DNA of 64,000 nt, from the NCBI GenBank assembly GCA_000697355.1, contig JNEN01001262.1, positions 62,001 through 126,000 of the forward strand. Reading direction: 5' to 3'. The DNA is from Syncephalastrum monosporum B8922. Lineage: Eukaryota > Mucoromycota > Mucoromycetes > Mucorales > Syncephalastraceae. Position numbers and translations under genes: made by a program. Shown one piece after another: positions 43,602-54,419 of this stretch; position 1 is the first letter of the stretch, and the number at the start of each line of letters is the position of its first letter. The notes below the pieces were generated by a model. The model did no database searches, had not been told where the DNA came from, and was given only the letters and a program-made list of their open reading frames with translations.

Positions 43602-45004
43602 TCATACAAGAGTAGCATCTGCTAATCTAACACGTCTCTTTTCTAACGTACCTTCAGACAAATCGGTGACCTCGGTAGTCGTGCGATACGCTTCTGTAAA
43701 AGAGAAAGGGAAGGGGAAGGGGAATGGGAAGGGGAATGGAAGAGGAAGGGGAACGGAAGAGGAAGGGCAAAAAAAATGGGAGTTGACTTACCACCAGACC
43801 CACCGCCGCCACCGTCGCCCCCCTTCACCTACACTGTTAAATCAGTAATCATTTTTTTTTTTTGAACAAAATTGATTGATTGACTTACCTTCGCATCCTC
43901 CACCTCCACCGCCACCTGCCGCCCGCCGCCGTCGCCACCTATGTCATAATATCAATAAGTATTCATGTAGAATGTGATTTGTCTGGCTTACCTCCACCGC
44001 CACTGCCTCCTCCTCTCCACCGCCGCCGCCACCACCGCCGCCGCCACCTATGTTATTATATCAATAAGTATTGATGTAGAGTGTGATTTGTCTGACTTAC
44101 CTCTACCGCCACCGCCGCCGCCTCCTCCTCCACCTCCACCTACCTTCGCCGCCGCCGCCGTCGCCACCTATGTTATTATATCAATAAGTATTCATGTAGA
44201 ATATGATCTGTCTGGCTTACCTCCACCACCACCGCCTCCTCTCCATCGCCGCCTGCCGCCTGCCGCCGTCGCCCTTCACCTGCACTGTTAAATCAGTATC
44301 ATTTTTTTTGAACAAAGTGATTTGATTGGCTTACCTCCACATCCTCCACCGCCACCTGCCACCTGCCACCTGCCACCGCCGCCGTCGCCACCACCGCCGC
44401 CGTCACCATCTATGTTATTATATCAATAAGTATTCATGTAGAATGTGGTTTGTCTGGCTTACCTCCACCGCCGCCGTCGCCACCACCACCGCCGTCACTA
44501 CCTATGTTATTATATCAATAGGTATTCATGTAGAGTGTGATTTGTTTGGCTTACCTCCGCCGCCACCACCACCACCTCCTCCTCCTCCTCCTCCTCTCCA
44601 CCGCCGCCGTCGCCACCTATGTCATAATATCAATAAGTATTCATGTAGAATGTGATTTGTCTGGCTTACCTCTACCGCCACCGCCGCCGCCTCCTCCTCC
44701 ACCTCCACCTACCTTCGCCGCCGTCGCCGCCGTCGCCGCCGTTGCCACCTATGTTATTATATCAGTAAGTATTTATGTATAATGTGATATGTCTGGCTTA
44801 CCTCCGCCGCCACTGTCTCCTCCTCTCCACCGCCGCCTGCCGCCTGCCACCTGCCGCCGTCGCCGTCGCCATCGCCATCTATGTTATTATATCAATAAGT
44901 ATTCATGTAGAATATGATCTGTCTGGCTTACCTCCACCTCCGCCGCCACTGCCACCTCCGCCTACCTTCGCCGCCGTCGCCGCCGTCGCCCACCACTGCT
45001 CTGT
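43602..45004 (-). CDS. Gene-like array of Gly/Ala-rich exon cassettes with near-identical introns
   Basis: On the minus strand, cassette exons of 73, 77, 79, 62, 39, 75, 59, 67, 56, 50 and 37 nt (45004-44932, 44878-44802, 44748-44670, 44616-44555, 44501-44463, 44409-44335, 44279-44221, 44167-44101, 44047-43992, 43938-43889, 43828-43792) are separated by near-copies of the same intron. A normal tail exon (43693-43652) encodes EAYRTTTEVTDLSE, and a final exon ends DATLV-stop at 43602. The cassettes are GGC/GGT/GCG-rich and give Gly runs, or Ala/Val/Glu in the other frame. The full path meets a stop in the 67-nt cassette, but skipping the 59- and 56-nt cassettes keeps the frame open to the tail. 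No start codon with good context was found 5' of 45004; a TATATATATA stretch lies at 45057-45070. Product and function unknown; protein-coding status is inferred from the splice signals and the tail. Confidence 0.55.
43829..44931 (-). repeat. Tandem array of ten near-identical introns (eight type A, two type B)
   Basis: Type A introns are all 53 nt, at 44931-44879, 44801-44749, 44669-44617, 44554-44502, 44462-44410, 44220-44168, 44100-44048 and 43991-43939. They run GTAAGCCAGACAAATCACAT ... ATAATAACATAG with one to four differences each. Type B introns (44334-44280, 55 nt; 43888-43829, 60 nt) run GTAAGYCAATCAA ... TTTAACAGTGYAG. The order is 5A, B, 3A, B, consistent with block duplication. 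Confidence 0.9.
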
Positions 45005-45146
45005 CTATGGAATCAGATATATGCGTTAGCCATTCATATGAAAGAGAGAGAGAGAGATATATATATATAGGGAGTGGGGAGAGCATGAGTGCGTTAGTCG
45101 GTGGTAAGGAAAGTTGAAAAGAAAAAGAAAAAGAAAAAGAAAAACC
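45005..45146. other. TATA-rich stretch upstream of the cassette array
   Basis: (AG)n followed by (AT)n at 45040-45070 reads on the minus strand as TATATATATATCTCTCTC, a possible core promoter. It then meets a (GAAAAA)n run at 45117-45145 and the family 2 repeat. Confidence 0.35.
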
Positions 45147-45835
45147 GCTTCAAGGCGCTGTCCGCGTTTTTTCATGCAGTCAGAATCATGCAAAAGTGTC
45201 TATCACGTTCTTCTACGGTCCATGGGAGTCTCTATCCAAGTGAACGGTAAAAAAAAAAAGCTGCTGCGGTTTCAAAGAGTGTCGCTGTCCTGAAGGACGC
45301 GAGATCAAAACAGCCAGAACCCTCCATATCACTTTCTAGTATAGCTAAACCATATTGCTAAGCGGATCAGCCATTCTTTTATGTGTTCTAATACTTGCCA
45401 CTACGCGCATTCAGAAGGGTAACCTAGACTTGACAGCAGTCTAGTTCATCCAAAGAAGACGCGAGTCTTCTCAAGTGTCCACATTTGGAAATCCCAAAAA
45501 GTCCTTTCTCTTTTTCATCACACAGCAACGCCGCCTTCGCTTCGTTCCGCCCAGAAGTTACATGGTAGCATGGCGCACATTCTCATGTGCATGTACAAAC
45601 TTTTCGCGTGTCTGTACGATGTCATTATCGTATTCTGCCGTGGTGATTTGGGTATCGTACGAAAAAAAAGACGATCCCCCAAACGTGAAATTCGCTTGAC
45701 CAATCACGAGTCGCCATTATACAGACCAGTGTCGAAGCTCCTCCAAAGAACTTCCCGAATATTTCATTTACAGTGAGCATATAAGGCCTTATTCTATGAT
45801 GTATTTGGATATCAATTACAGAATGTTAGAGTAGA
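45147..45835 (+). repeat. Dispersed repeat family 2, copy B
   Basis: Longer copy of the element at 29702-30230. It has extra segments of about 85 bp after AAAACAGCC and about 45 bp before TCACACAGCAACGCC. A minus-strand frame has YDTQITTAEYDNDIVQTREK in this copy, with stops in copy A, so a former coding segment is possible. Confidence 0.85.
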
Positions 45836-46339
45836 CTTAAAATTGGGAACGATTCGAAATATAGAAAGAGGACTTCACTGGACTATTGATGCAATCACTG
45901 ACGAAGTGATGGCTCACACTATGAACTGTCATTATTATCAAACAACTGCTTTGTGATTTATACTCATTATGACATACATGGGAAAAATTAGCAGCAGACT
46001 TTCTGGTGTTTATGCAGACAAGTTATAACACACAAACTGTCTTGTGTGGGCAATAAGGTAAGGCAAAGCGCTAGCATAGCCAAATGGGTAAGCCAGCATA
46101 GCCAACTTAAAAGAAATATGTGCGTGCTGCGATAGAAACGAGGTACATGCTGTACATACGCTATACAGACATTATTCACGCAACTTATGCGTAAAGAGGA
46201 ACATAAAGGTGCCTATATATCTGTGCTGCAGCACAATTGTGGTGAAATGACCGACTTTACAGGATGTGTAGCATTCGGTATCAAAGTTGGCAGACAACAC
46301 AAATTAAAATTTGCGCGTCTCACTTTTTCTGCTCCTGTC
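45836..46339. other. Intergenic stretch with two copies of the CAGCATAGCCAA motif
   Basis: GCTAGCATAGCCAAATGGG and CCAGCATAGCCAACTT lie at 46070-46106. Otherwise AT-rich upstream sequence of the PIP-box gene. Confidence 0.5.
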
Positions 46340-46843
46340 ATGGCCAATCCCAAGAAACGCCCTCGAGAGGAACTTGATGCCAGTCCATCTTTACCCCCCG
46401 TTCAAAAGCAGACACGTATGACCGCGTTCTTTTCCAGACAACAAGGAGACGCGTCTGACTCTGACTCAGAAGTCGCCATGCAAATAACGCCGAGATCCAA
46501 GCTGGATTTCGAAGCAAACAAGGACCTGAAGCAAGTCTGCATGCTCCAACTCGATCCAGCCTCGCCATCCTCACCTGCTCCTTCCACCAAGCCCGCGGCA
46601 GAGCTGCGAGATACCCCCGAACCACGCTCGCTTCAACCACGCTCGTCCAACCGGCTCTCTATCGCTAACGCTGCTCGCAAACTAAAGACGGGTGTCGATC
46701 CGCAACAACCGCTGCCTCAGAAACAGCGAAAATCTGCGCAACCAAGCAGGTCAAAGGAAGAATCGACCAAAGCATTTGACCGTGGTATGCAGAGCATGCT
46801 TGAACGCATCCGCGCTAAGAAAGCAAAGCAAAAGTCGTCCTAA
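46340..46843 (+). CDS. Small PCNA-interacting-peptide (PIP-box) protein
   Basis: Start MANPKKRPREELDASPSL chosen because the basic KKRPR cluster (nuclear localisation-like) and PIP box follow directly; an open frame extends upstream to 46187 but through repeat sequence. Residues about 25-34 read QKQTRMTAFF, matching Qxx(M/L/I)xx(F)(F), a canonical PIP box. The remaining sequence is disordered and Ser/Pro-rich, with a conserved-looking patch (SSNRLSIANAARKLKTG) and a C-terminal basic helix (SMLERIRAKKAKQK). 167 residues, single exon. Similar small PIP-box proteins act at replication forks; the partner is inferred from the motif only. Confidence 0.6.
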   Translation: MANPKKRPREELDASPSLPPVQKQTRMTAFFSRQQGDASDSDSEVAMQITPRSKLDFEANKDLKQVCMLQLDPASPSSPAPSTKPAAELRDTPEPRSLQPRSSNRLSIANAARKLKTGVDPQQPLPQKQRKSAQPSRSKEESTKAFDRGMQSMLERIRAKKAKQKSS

Positions 46844-46995
46844 ACAAGAATCACCCTCACCTAATGTAAACACTCATTCCATCTGTATCATGATGCTACT
46901 CGTACATACTTTGCAAATACAAGAACCCACTACATACTTGCTGTCTACCCTACTCATCATCACATATGCTATTCTATAAGGACTAAAAGACGATA
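46844..46995. other. Short convergent gap
   Basis: Between the 3' ends of the PIP-box gene and the large orphan gene; likely overlapping 3' UTRs. Confidence 0.4.
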
Positions 46996-49538
46996 CTAGG
47001 TCGAAGACGAACGTGCCATCCGGCGACCGAAATTGGACAGAGTGGCCTTGCGCACCAAGTGAGACCAGATTTTGGTGTTTTGCTTGGAAGCGTACAGTCG
47101 CAGATACGGCTCTGCGCGCGTACTCGCGCAAACGTCCAAGTCGGCCGTGTCCGACAGATTGCCTGTGGCTGCAGTCATCACAGGATGCGCGTCAGGCGGC
47201 GACTGCTGGGGCTGGAACGAGAGCATGGATTCCTCTTGCTCTGGCACGCCCTGCTTTTTCGCTTCCTCCGCCATCAGCGTCTCGAACCGCCGATCGTAGG
47301 CCGTTAAATGCGTCAGTGACTGGACTTTGCGAAGCGAAGCTGGTGTCTCTTGTCGCTGAGCAAGCGATTCCGCGCTCATCATGGCCTTCAATCGATGCCT
47401 TTCGCCGTGCTGACAAGGCTCATCAGTATACGTACCCATCAGAAGAGCATAATGTCTTCACTTACTTTGGGTATTTCATGGGCCGTGAGATGGGGACAGG
47501 GTCGATAGTGAGGGTGGCAATATACATCTGCAGGCAGTGCAAGCTCAATCACCCACCACTGTTCCGCCGGATTGCTTATCAGGGCAATCTCCTTGGCAAC
47601 CACTGAGTGCAGTTGCGACAGGTCAGGCGTTGCAGCACGCACCGGCGTTGGCTGTGGCAAAAGGGAGAACGCTGGATGGTGCTGGTGCTGTGAGTGGGAA
47701 GCCTGCTTCGTCATGTGCTGCCGCCCGCCGCTGTTCAGCTTGGTGACGCTCGTGTTGGACGCTGTCGTGTTGCCAGTGCTACAGTGCACCGGTGACGAGA
47801 ACTGGCTGTTGGGTGATTCGGCAATGCTCATGGGAGACAAAACAGAAGAAGTAGGAAGAAGGGTTGCAGCAGCAGCCGCGGGAGGCGGGGGCACCGCGAT
47901 GGAGGCAGCTGGTGGAGGAGGTGGGTGTACTGGTGGCGACTGCTGCTTTTGCGGAGAAGAGTGGGAGGACGTATTGAGGTTGGTCATGGAACACAAGTAG
48001 AGCACCTGGCGCAAGGCCACGATGTCGCAGTGCAACACGTGTTTCCGTCGACCAATGTCGATATCCACGTTCATACCCATATCTGTCGACGCCTCGTCGT
48101 CCTTGCCCAGTCCCAGCCCTGGCATCTCGACGGTCCATCGATGCGGCTGCATATCGTTCTGGTTTTGCGGGTCGATCAGCTCGATCCCACGCAGCCGAGT
48201 GGTTTGCTGTTGCGGAGAGTCCGACAATGAAGCCGTTTGGGCCGATGTGCGCGTGAGAATCATGGCGTCAGAAGACAAGGCTGGTCTGTGCTCATTCATG
48301 GGCGTTTCACAAGCCGGGTAGAGGTAGACATGGCTGCCACACCGAATATGTTCGGGCTCGTAGAGGGTTTCGAGGTGAAAGGCGGATGGCTCCGTGCGGC
48401 GCGTGTTCCATTCAAAACGCCACAGGTACTGACTCTGCGACGTGTTGGCATGTTCGGCGGGTGTGGTGGCAAAGAGAACCTGAGGTTTTTCGTCGCGATT
48501 GGATTTGCCTTTTCCGGTATCCCTTTTATTGTTGTTGTTATTGTTATTGCCCGCTATTCGCCAACTGAGGTAACTCGATGTGCATAGATTGCGTAGCTTA
48601 ACGGGGTGGTGCACTGGGATCCGATGGACAAACATCCTGATCATCTCGCGGATCGTGTCGCGTGTGGGGGCGGGTAAGAACTCATAGATGGGCCGGACGT
48701 CGTTGCGTTTGATGATCGCCCACTGGCTCGTATCTTCTTTTTTAGTATCACCTTGCTGCTGCTGTTCTCCTTCTGGCTAATTTGCTGTGATGAGCTGCAC
48801 CCGAAGACGCAAACATTGTATCTCACCTGCGCGTTTCGCTGCTAGCTTTGTCTCCATCTGCGCAAAGGCTTCATCTCTCGACAAACGCAATCGATAGATA
48901 CGATCTTGGTCAGTGCCCGTCGACTTGTACTTGCGCTGCACATGGATCTTGTGTCCTTCATATAAAAGTAATGGGTCAGTAATTCGAACAAAAGTTACGC
49001 TCTATTCTCACACCCTCCATTGAGCTTTATATTCTTTCTTCTTTTTCTTTTTACCGAGAACGATCTTTTGAGGCCAAAGAAAGCCAAACTCGTACCAGAC
49101 ACGGCACAACTCTTGCCATGCCCCGGACGGATCGTTCGGCCACAGGCCGACCACGTTATCCAGCGCCTTTTGAAATTTGATCGTCGGTCGCAAAATGTTA
49201 TTGACGGCAAACCAGGCGTGCGTATCAAAATGAAGGAGATGCAATGATTTGTGTCGCGGCTTTTGAGCCGCATGAAAGATGAGGAAGCACTCAGACACGG
49301 CGTGCATCGTCGAGTCATCGTTGAGGTTCCATATCGCATCGGATTCAACCAGGTTCGCCGTCCATGTACTCTGCGTCACCAAACAGGTGCGCGATTGATC
49401 GGCTGACAAGCGCTGCACCGTCGGCATTTCGCGCAGTGCGAAACAGGGCTGGGTGGCGAGTCCGCCCGACGGCGCGATTGCGTAGCGCCAGTCGATGCGC
49501 TCCAGAATTTTCTCCGTTTCGTCTGGGTCGAGAGACAT
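46996..49538 (-). CDS. Large orphan protein, about 780 residues
   Basis: Start MSLDPDETEKILERIDWRYA. The N-terminal 170 residues look folded and aromatic-rich (STWTANLVESDAIWNLNDDS, ECFLIFHAAQKPRHKSLHLL, FDTHAWFAVNNILRPTIKF, WQELCRVWYEFGFLWPQKIV). Then HKIHVQRKYKSTGTDQDRIY with DEAFAQMETKLAAKRA, WAIIKRNDVRPIYEFLPAPT, an Asn run, YLWRFEWNTRRTEPSAFHLE, RCGSHVYLYPACETP, a Pro/Ser/Gln linker, then QWWVIELALPADVYCHPHYR and a C-terminal helical part (LKAMMSAESLAQRQETPASL). Introns near 49010, 48950-48830 and 47440 fit GT-AG. Possibly a Mediator-like or other nuclear scaffold, but no family signature is certain. Confidence 0.65.
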
Positions 49539-50077
49539 TTGTAAAGTAAAGGAGAGTAAAAAGGAAAATGAAGAAAGGGAGAAAAAGTGGAAAGAGGGAA
49601 GCGGGTTGGAGGTGTCACCGCAGGACAAAAACAAAAGAACTTTAATGGCAACCGTCACGGCTCACGCGGAGGCCAGGTTGCACCTGTGATAGGACGCACC
49701 AAGCCCAAATTCATTTTATGGATGGCTATATCCTTCAACATTCGATCTGCGTCCTCATGCTCATTTCAAGCGTCATATACACAGTGCGTTTGGAAGAAAA
49801 AGCACAACATGCATTGACCCACAAACTGTGTCGGGAAATCATGCCGCTCGCTGCAGCCTGCTCATTATCCAAAATACAACCGCACTCCATACAAGGCCAG
49901 TCTCAGCTTGCACCTCTGCTGAACAGTAAGGATGTATTATTTATCACTGGTGATAAATGCCAGGGATAGCACAGCATGTAATGAAATGGTGGCACTGCAA
50001 ATATTCGAAAGTCATTGATGGTATAGACCAAATTATAAAACGATAACGGAAAGATGAACGGATACCAGAAAGATGGT
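49539..50077. other. Intergenic stretch
   Basis: Leader side of the orphan gene (A/G-rich on the plus strand, 49550-49600), then AT-rich sequence to the repeat. Nothing else seen. Confidence 0.4.
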
Positions 50078-51006
50078 ATATTATCGATTATGTACAAGAA
50101 AGAAGTTGGCAGATACATATGTTGTCTACTTCACTCAACTTACAATGCAAACACTGCTATGGCTCAGATAGGAATTGTCTAAGATTTAAACTTGGTGAAT
50201 ACGACATCATCATGAGTAGCAAGGGCCGCATCCTAAGTACATGGCTGTGCTGGGCAGGCAGTGGGTGCCTGTGTGTGGGCGTACTTGGCTCAACAGAGAG
50301 ACGGTGATCGTGAAATTAGAGTGTATGCTTTTTTCGTGTCAGACACCTCTCTGGATACGTCAATCGTATACGTCCATCCTGGTGCTGCGCAGCAAACTAC
50401 AGAAAAGAAAGATGAGGGAAAAAGGACGTGTCTGCCGCAGCACTTTGTTTACTCACGGTATGTGGCTTACTTTTGAATCAGTGCTATGGGTGCGCTCTTC
50501 TTTTGGTAGAATGAACAGAGTAATAGAGCCGTGCCTGGAGGAGTGTGTCTAAGTCTTTTTAACAGTGTTTCAGGCAAGACACGTACTTTGACGCACTCCA
50601 GGTGATCGACTCACGGAAGACACCTTGTATAAGATCCCCATACATAAAGTAGATCTGTCTAACTGCTTCAACGCTGTGTATCTCTGCACTGAACGTTCGA
50701 ACTGTTTTCTGCGTAGTATAAGAAGGTTCAGTCAGTCAGTTACAAATGGACCCCTGGGTTTTAGGTGCTCAGGCACGTTATGCATTTATTGATAGGCTGC
50801 AGCAATTATGGCATGGACTGAGCACCTGAAGATGCATAGAGATACTTTATGCTACTCAGCATTGTATTGGGAAGAATGAATGCAATAAGGCTTCCGTAGA
50901 GCATAGACACGAAGGCATTTTAAAAGATACAAATTTCGCTAGACGAAGAGCTGTTTCACGTCAATTATGCGTGCGGAGCTGCGGAGTACAGCAGCCAGCA
51001 TACACG
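50078..51006 (+). repeat. Dispersed repeat family 1, copy B
   Basis: Same orientation as 24208-25264. Lacks that copy's internal 105-bp duplication and has TATACGTCC where copy A has the longer form. Ends at CAGCCAGCATACACGCG like copy A. Confidence 0.85.
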
Positions 51007-51261
51007 CGCTCACGCCTTTCGCCATAGATACCTTCGCCTGACCACTGGTTTATGCCTTCACTAATTATTGCTATGAAAAAAAAAAGAAAAGCTCATGACC
51101 AAAAAACACGTCGAATACAGTGAGCTTCCGTGCCGAAGTCACAAGCTGATTTTGATCGTTTTCAGTGTGCATTTCGCTGCTGCTTGCAACAGCTCAATTA
51201 TTCTTGTCTCAGGGTTATACGTCGTTATAAATGTTTGGACAACTGTCGGACCACAGAGCCA

Positions 51262-51769
51262 TTATAATACAGACTCGAGTTTCTCACAATAACTGCAGAA
51301 GTATAAAAGACAAAAACTCAAGGAGAACAAGGAAATCAATAAAAAAAAGAAAACGGATGAACGAAGACGGGGCCAACACTGACGATCGTTTTGGTAGTCA
51401 ACCGAGACAAGCCTTTCTTTGCTGGGCTCAAGCTGTATGAAAATGGGGCAACGCCTTCTTTTGCATGCATTGGTTGGCTGGACGGGGACTGGCCAAGACT
51501 CGCACGAGTTAAAGTAGATAAATGGGTCCCGATGTAATGGAGTCTCGTCGATCATTGCGCGATTGCTGTTTCGTTTTTTCTATCTTCCTTTTTTTTTTTT
51601 TTACCTCAAGAAAACAATGTTCATCAGAATAAAAGATTATATCATGACACACTTGAGGATCGCCCAGGCAGAAAGGATTTGTGCAAATAGAGCGGATAAT
51701 TGGAAGATGGTCAAGCGATGGAATTAAGAGAGGCATGATAGAATGTATAGACAGCAATAAGCGATTCAT
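51262..51769 (-). pseudogene. Gene fragment with Cys-rich segment, unclassified
   Basis: Minus-strand block ICTNPFCLGDPQVCHDIIFY-SDEHCFLE is followed by GTAAAA...ACAG and MIDETPLHRDPFIYF or an alternative frame. It looks like exon, intron, exon, but no start or continuation was found. Confidence 0.3.
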
Positions 51770-52600
51770 ATGGCAGAAACTGATGTATACTGTTCTGGTA
51801 ATCCCTTGATGGCAATTGGTTTTGGTTTGCCTATTTGCGGCAGCTATGCCAGAGGTGGTTTCTTGAGCCAGTTTAGCGAAACCTTGTGTAGGTGCTAAGC
51901 AAGGTTGTGTTGCGTCGCTTTATGTAATAGGATGTTTGAGGTGTGTGGGCCAAAGCACTTGTAGGTCCGGAGTGCGGACTGGGAAAATGCGGGTATATGA
52001 AAAAGGGAAAAAGGTAGAAAAGTAGAGGTTAGACTATTGTATGTGAAAGTGTGATACCCAGCAAAATTTATTTGGAAAGCTTTGCAAAGAAGGCAAGCAG
52101 TGAGATAAAAAGAGGTTAAGAAAAGTGGAAAGATAAGAGATTCGAAAATTTGATATTTGAAATGAGGTTTCTGGAGAACGTTGACTACGTCAGAATGGAG
52201 TTGTAAGAACTTGAGCTTTTCGATGGCGTCTTGATAACTAACCAACGGAGATCAGTGACAGATGATAGCAAAGGTTTCTGTAGCGTCAGCGAGAAAAGAG
52301 AATCGTCTTCAAAAGAGAGTATACTGAGTTACATTAATCTTGTGGAATCCGTATCTGTAACTGTATCTGTATCTCTACCTCTAAGGCTAACAATTTAAGG
52401 GCTATTTATATGTTTGAACTACTAAGAGATATGATATGTGAGTAGAGAATACTCAGCGAAGAGGCTGATTGCTTGTGTTATATTCAGGCCAGAGTTCGAA
52501 TGCTTGGGGGGTTACTCAGGAAAATGTTTGAATGTTGGTAGGGTAGGTGATGCCGTTTATCATAAGAGCACTTCACAGTGCTCTCAATGGCCAACTTTGA
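51770..52600. other. Stretch with a weak gene-like segment
   Basis: A minus-strand frame near 52236-52100 reads SYQDAIEKLKFLQLHSDVVN, reminiscent of the N-terminus of folylpolyglutamate synthase, but nothing that follows matches that enzyme. No other signal. Confidence 0.25.
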
Positions 52601-53756
52601 CTAGAGAATAGACACCAATGCACAAAAGTCCGTCCACAATTTGGTCGACTTCTGTCCCATTTCTTTTCTCGAGGCGAGCCGCAGTTTAATGTCACCACGC
52701 TTCACGATGAGCGGTGTGGGGACCAACCTCTGTCCCAGCTTATTTGCCTGAGCAACGTAACATGTTTCCAAAGCCGACGAGAGATTACAATATTTGCAGG
52801 TATTCATCGATAATGCGAGTGCTTGTAGAAATTGAGACGTCAGGTTGGTGACAGCAGGAGCCGATGAACCATATTCTTGATGCGGCATAATGTGAACACG
52901 GTCTCGGGCATCAGCAAATCATTTGCAAATTCTTCATGATTTGCATGACCTGGCAGAATAGTAGTTTTGTCGACAAATCTCGAAACAAGTTGTCGTAATG
53001 ATGCAACAGATATCGACGGCTGACAATTGATTGCTGGATTGTTGTTCATGATATCCATCAAGTCGTTATTATGCACTTGCGAAACAGGACTCTGTCCGTA
53101 CTGGGCTGGATGCGCCAAGGAGTGGCAGAAGTTTCGGGTCCAATGTTTGCTGATTGCCGTAGGATTCTTCGTGCACACCAGCTGAGAGTGATCGATAGTA
53201 ACATGTTGACGGAGATGGCCGCGACTCAGGTTGGTTTCGGCAAGAGCATCAGATTATTTTCCACCGCAATATCCTTCGACGGTCATTAAAAAGATGAGAC
53301 CTTTGTCCAGGATCGAGGGGCCAGCGTGCAGTTTTGTGGCTGTCTGGATGAGTTTCGGTGCCTGGGGGAAGTCGAAATTCAACCTCTTGATAATACCAAT
53401 GATCGTGTTGGCAACAACCAATCCATTGATGAAACTAGTGCCAGCCCGATCGCCTAGAGGAAGTGAAAGTCGTAGCAAGATTGGTATATAGGAGCGATTT
53501 GATTTTTAAAAGGACGAGCACGTTGGAGAGTATGGAGAGTATCACGCTTCTCTTGTGAGAATTGATTCAGACATTTCACCGGTCTTGATACACTGTCGTT
53601 TCCTAACGGCACACAGTTGGACAAATGCGGAACGTTGCTTGAATGAAAGAGACCAGAGACCATCACTGGATTCATAGTGGGATGGCGAAAATGGAGAGCA
53701 GTTGGTTCACATTCCTGTGAGAGAGTTGTGCGGAATGCACGGTCTACGTTCTGCAT
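52601..53756 (-). pseudogene. Unclassified decayed coding blocks
   Basis: Successive minus-strand frames look protein-like: ALHFRHPTMNPVMVSGLFHS, NCVPLGNDSVSRPVKCLNQF, GDRAGTSFINGLVVANTIIG, LVCTKNPTAISKHWTRNFCH, LRQLVSRFVDKTTILPGHAN, NLTSQFLQALALSMNTCKYC, RGDIKLRLASRKEMGQKSTK. They alternate among three frames, with some possible introns and several stops. Either a poorly modelled gene or, more likely, a relic. No domain recognised. Confidence 0.35.
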
Positions 53757-54419
53757 CTTCAGAGCTTTGAAGGTTTACAGATGTGTCATGTACCCAACTT
53801 ACTTCAGTGCAAGTTCAGCCTCACCCATTCGCTTGTCTCTGTATCACCTCTTTTTTACTATCACATTCTCCCTACATCTCAGGACGTCAGTAATAAAGTT
53901 GGAAGGACCCGGATAAAGCTTGGGACAATCAATGCCATTGCTGCACAGCCAATAAAAAAAATGGCACAATTTGGTTATGGATCCCAAAATTTATTGGATG
54001 ATGACTCATACAAGAGGTTCTTCTATTATATTTTGTTTAGTATTTAGGTAATTCATTATGAGATTTGGCTTGTAAAGAAACAACAGATGATGCCACAATA
54101 TCCAATTGTAATGGTAATCCTGCGCCCTTAGGAAGTAACAAGTCTTTGAAAAAGAGGTATTAAAGGTCGCGTTAGAGTCATTCATCAGAGTCAACGGGGT
54201 ATCTTTCTCTTTTACAGGACGCCACCAGCGCGACCAGCGGCACCTTTAGGAAGGGTGCTACCAAGAGAACGAAGGACGGCATCATCATTACCATAGTCAG
54301 TAGCACCAGTGCCACCGGGACTTGGCAAAGCGTAGACTACATCGGAAAGACAGATTACCACGAATAATCAAGGCTTGACGCTCGCAAGATGTGCTATTTC
54401 AATTGACAGTTTGGACTAC
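53757..54419. other. Stretch with possible distal relic
   Basis: A minus-strand segment at 54200-54340 reads DVVYALPSPGGTGATDYGND then LRSLGSTLPKGAAGRAGGVL. It may be the tail of the RdRP relic upstream or a separate exon; not resolved. Confidence 0.3.

Noticed and set aside
43829..44931. CRISPR-like pattern (repeat-spacer) in the cassette array
   Set aside because: The conserved units are 53 nt with GT...AG ends and the variable parts are low-complexity G-rich cassettes, in a clearly eukaryotic, intron-bearing context. No cas-like genes.
43880..45029. Plus-strand Pro-rich frames with repeated YVIISISIHVE segments
   Set aside because: They are the antisense of the 53-nt intron repeats and Gly cassettes. 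They change frame at every unit, while the minus strand has consistent splice signals and a plausible tail exon.
51895..52245. Folylpolyglutamate synthase N-terminus (SYQDAIEKLKFLQ)
   Set aside because: Only about 20 residues resemble it; no ATP-binding GTKGKGS motif or later motif follows in any frame within 1 kb.
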